In this document: piece after piece, positions 14,046-14,218 of the stretch
Numbering within the stretch: the first letter of the stretch is position 1
Layout of the letters: every line of letters begins with the position of its first letter
From: CAXNKG01 sp964202965
Lineage (GTDB): Bacteria > Acidobacteriota > Vicinamibacteria > Vicinamibacterales > UBA2999
Length of the DNA stretch: 14,218 bases
Direction of reading: 5' to 3'
NCBI GenBank assembly: GCA_964202965.1
Contig: CAXNKG010000049.1
Span: 1-14,218 of the forward strand
Notes under the pieces: generated by a model
Databases searched by the model: none
The model's input: only the letters and a program-made list of their open reading frames with translations
What the model was told of the DNA's origin: nothing
Position numbers and translations under genes: made by a program

Positions 14046-14218
<173 letters not shown>

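Overview
This window is high-GC, densely coded bacterial chromosome. The last ~170 bases are the 5' end of a 16S rRNA gene. Its sequence, and its helix around 14114-14136, look to me like Acidobacteriota subgroup 6 (Vicinamibacteria). That placement is from memory, not from a search. GTG starts, 4-nt gene overlaps and long shadow ORFs on the opposite strand fit a GC-rich genome of this kind.

Layout. (1) 1-136: the C-terminal end of an IS630-family transposase gene, running rightwards and cut by the window edge. (2) 145-1245, minus strand: rlmN, a radical-SAM rRNA/tRNA methyltransferase, convergent with the transposase and only 8 bp from it. (3) 1246-1381: divergent regulatory region. (4) 1382-11303, plus strand: a tightly packed, probably single, operon: M16 zinc peptidase, purB, purS, purQ, purL, purF, a secreted HEAT-like protein, purM, purN. 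Most junctions overlap by 1-4 nt and the largest gap is 21 bp. (5) 11300-12124, minus strand: a Tat-exported calcineurin-like phosphoesterase (YkuE/YaeI type) that shares a palindromic CTAG stop with purN. (6) 12148-13428, plus strand: tyrS, divergent from the phosphoesterase across only 23 bp. (7) 13425-14045: the rRNA operon promoter and leader, with two tandem promoters, a boxA-like antitermination site and several hairpins. (8) 14046 to the end: 16S rRNA, truncated.

How the genes work together. The pur genes cover IMP-pathway step 1 (PurF), step 3 (PurN), step 4 (PurS+PurQ+PurL, the three-subunit FGAM synthase), step 5 (PurM) and the lyase used both in the pathway and in making AMP (PurB). 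purD, purE/K, purC and purH are not here. PurF is the Bacillus-type enzyme with a short propeptide and four likely iron-sulphur cysteines. TyrS and the rRNA operon supply translation.

No wholly new system is evident; most of the window is core metabolism. The points most worth a second look are the two rRNA promoters sharing a 22-bp block that runs through the -10 and start site, the symmetric -10 between the phosphoesterase and tyrS with a possibly leaderless tyrS mRNA, the secreted repeat protein embedded between purF and purM, and the IS630 end abutting rlmN.
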